A stretch of 5,475 nt of DNA. Origin: an uncultured Eubacteriales bacterium. GTDB taxonomy: Bacteria; Bacillota; Clostridia; Christensenellales; QALW01. Positions 5,472 to 5,475 of this stretch are shown piece after piece; position 1 is the stretch's first letter, and each line of letters begins with the position of its first letter. The translations under genes were made by a program, and so were the position numbers. Location of the stretch: NCBI GenBank assembly GCA_900552055.1, contig URYI01000131.1, forward strand, positions 1-5,475, written 5' to 3'. Below the pieces are notes generated by a model, which searched no databases, was not told the origin of the DNA, and saw only the letters and a list, made by a program, of their open reading frames with translations.

Positions 5472-5475
5472 AGCT

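Overview
The window looks like chromosomal DNA from a low-to-moderate G+C Firmicute, most likely a member of the Clostridia. The evidence is purine-rich Shine-Dalgarno sequences before every gene, very AT-rich intergenic DNA, sigma-A-type promoter hexamers, frequent ATA isoleucine codons, a Gram-positive-style lipoprotein and protein families common in gut Clostridia. The genus cannot be named from the sequence.

Layout from left to right. Positions 1-205 hold no gene I can support. They carry two adjacent, perfect, GC-rich hairpins (21-73 and 76-104), then AT-rich DNA. Three minus-strand genes follow, all phosphoester hydrolases: a calcineurin-like metallophosphoesterase with an N-terminal beta-sandwich-like domain (206-1321), a lipoprotein with a glycerophosphodiester phosphodiesterase (GDPD) domain (1541-3052) and a tyrosine-phosphatase-family protein (3088-4122). 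The last two are 35 bp apart and almost certainly one operon, read from a good sigma-A promoter at 4210-4238. The metallophosphoesterase lies 219 bp further downstream. No convincing terminator separates it from the operon, but its leader has its own putative control elements. A 399-bp divergent intergenic region (4123-4521) then leads to a plus-strand LysR-type regulator, best read from a TTG start at 4522 and ending at 5433. The window ends in a small GC-rich hairpin.

How the parts may work together (inference). The three enzymes use unrelated folds but all cleave phosphoesters. A surface-anchored GDPD beside two hydrolases with no visible signal peptide suggests stepwise handling of phosphodiesters or phosphorylated polyols or lipids, with the LysR protein as the likely regulator. 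Two observations support common control: a 12-base sequence shared by the leaders of the phosphatase operon and the metallophosphoesterase gene, and dyads about 65-75 bp upstream of the predicted start sites on both sides of the divergent region. No substrate can be assigned from sequence alone.

The least explained parts are the twin hairpin element at the left edge, the shared 12-mer, a perfect 12-bp LacI-like palindrome (1488-1499) and a GC-rich island in the divergent promoter region that may be a gene remnant. I see no mobile element genes, CRISPR array, tRNA or rRNA.
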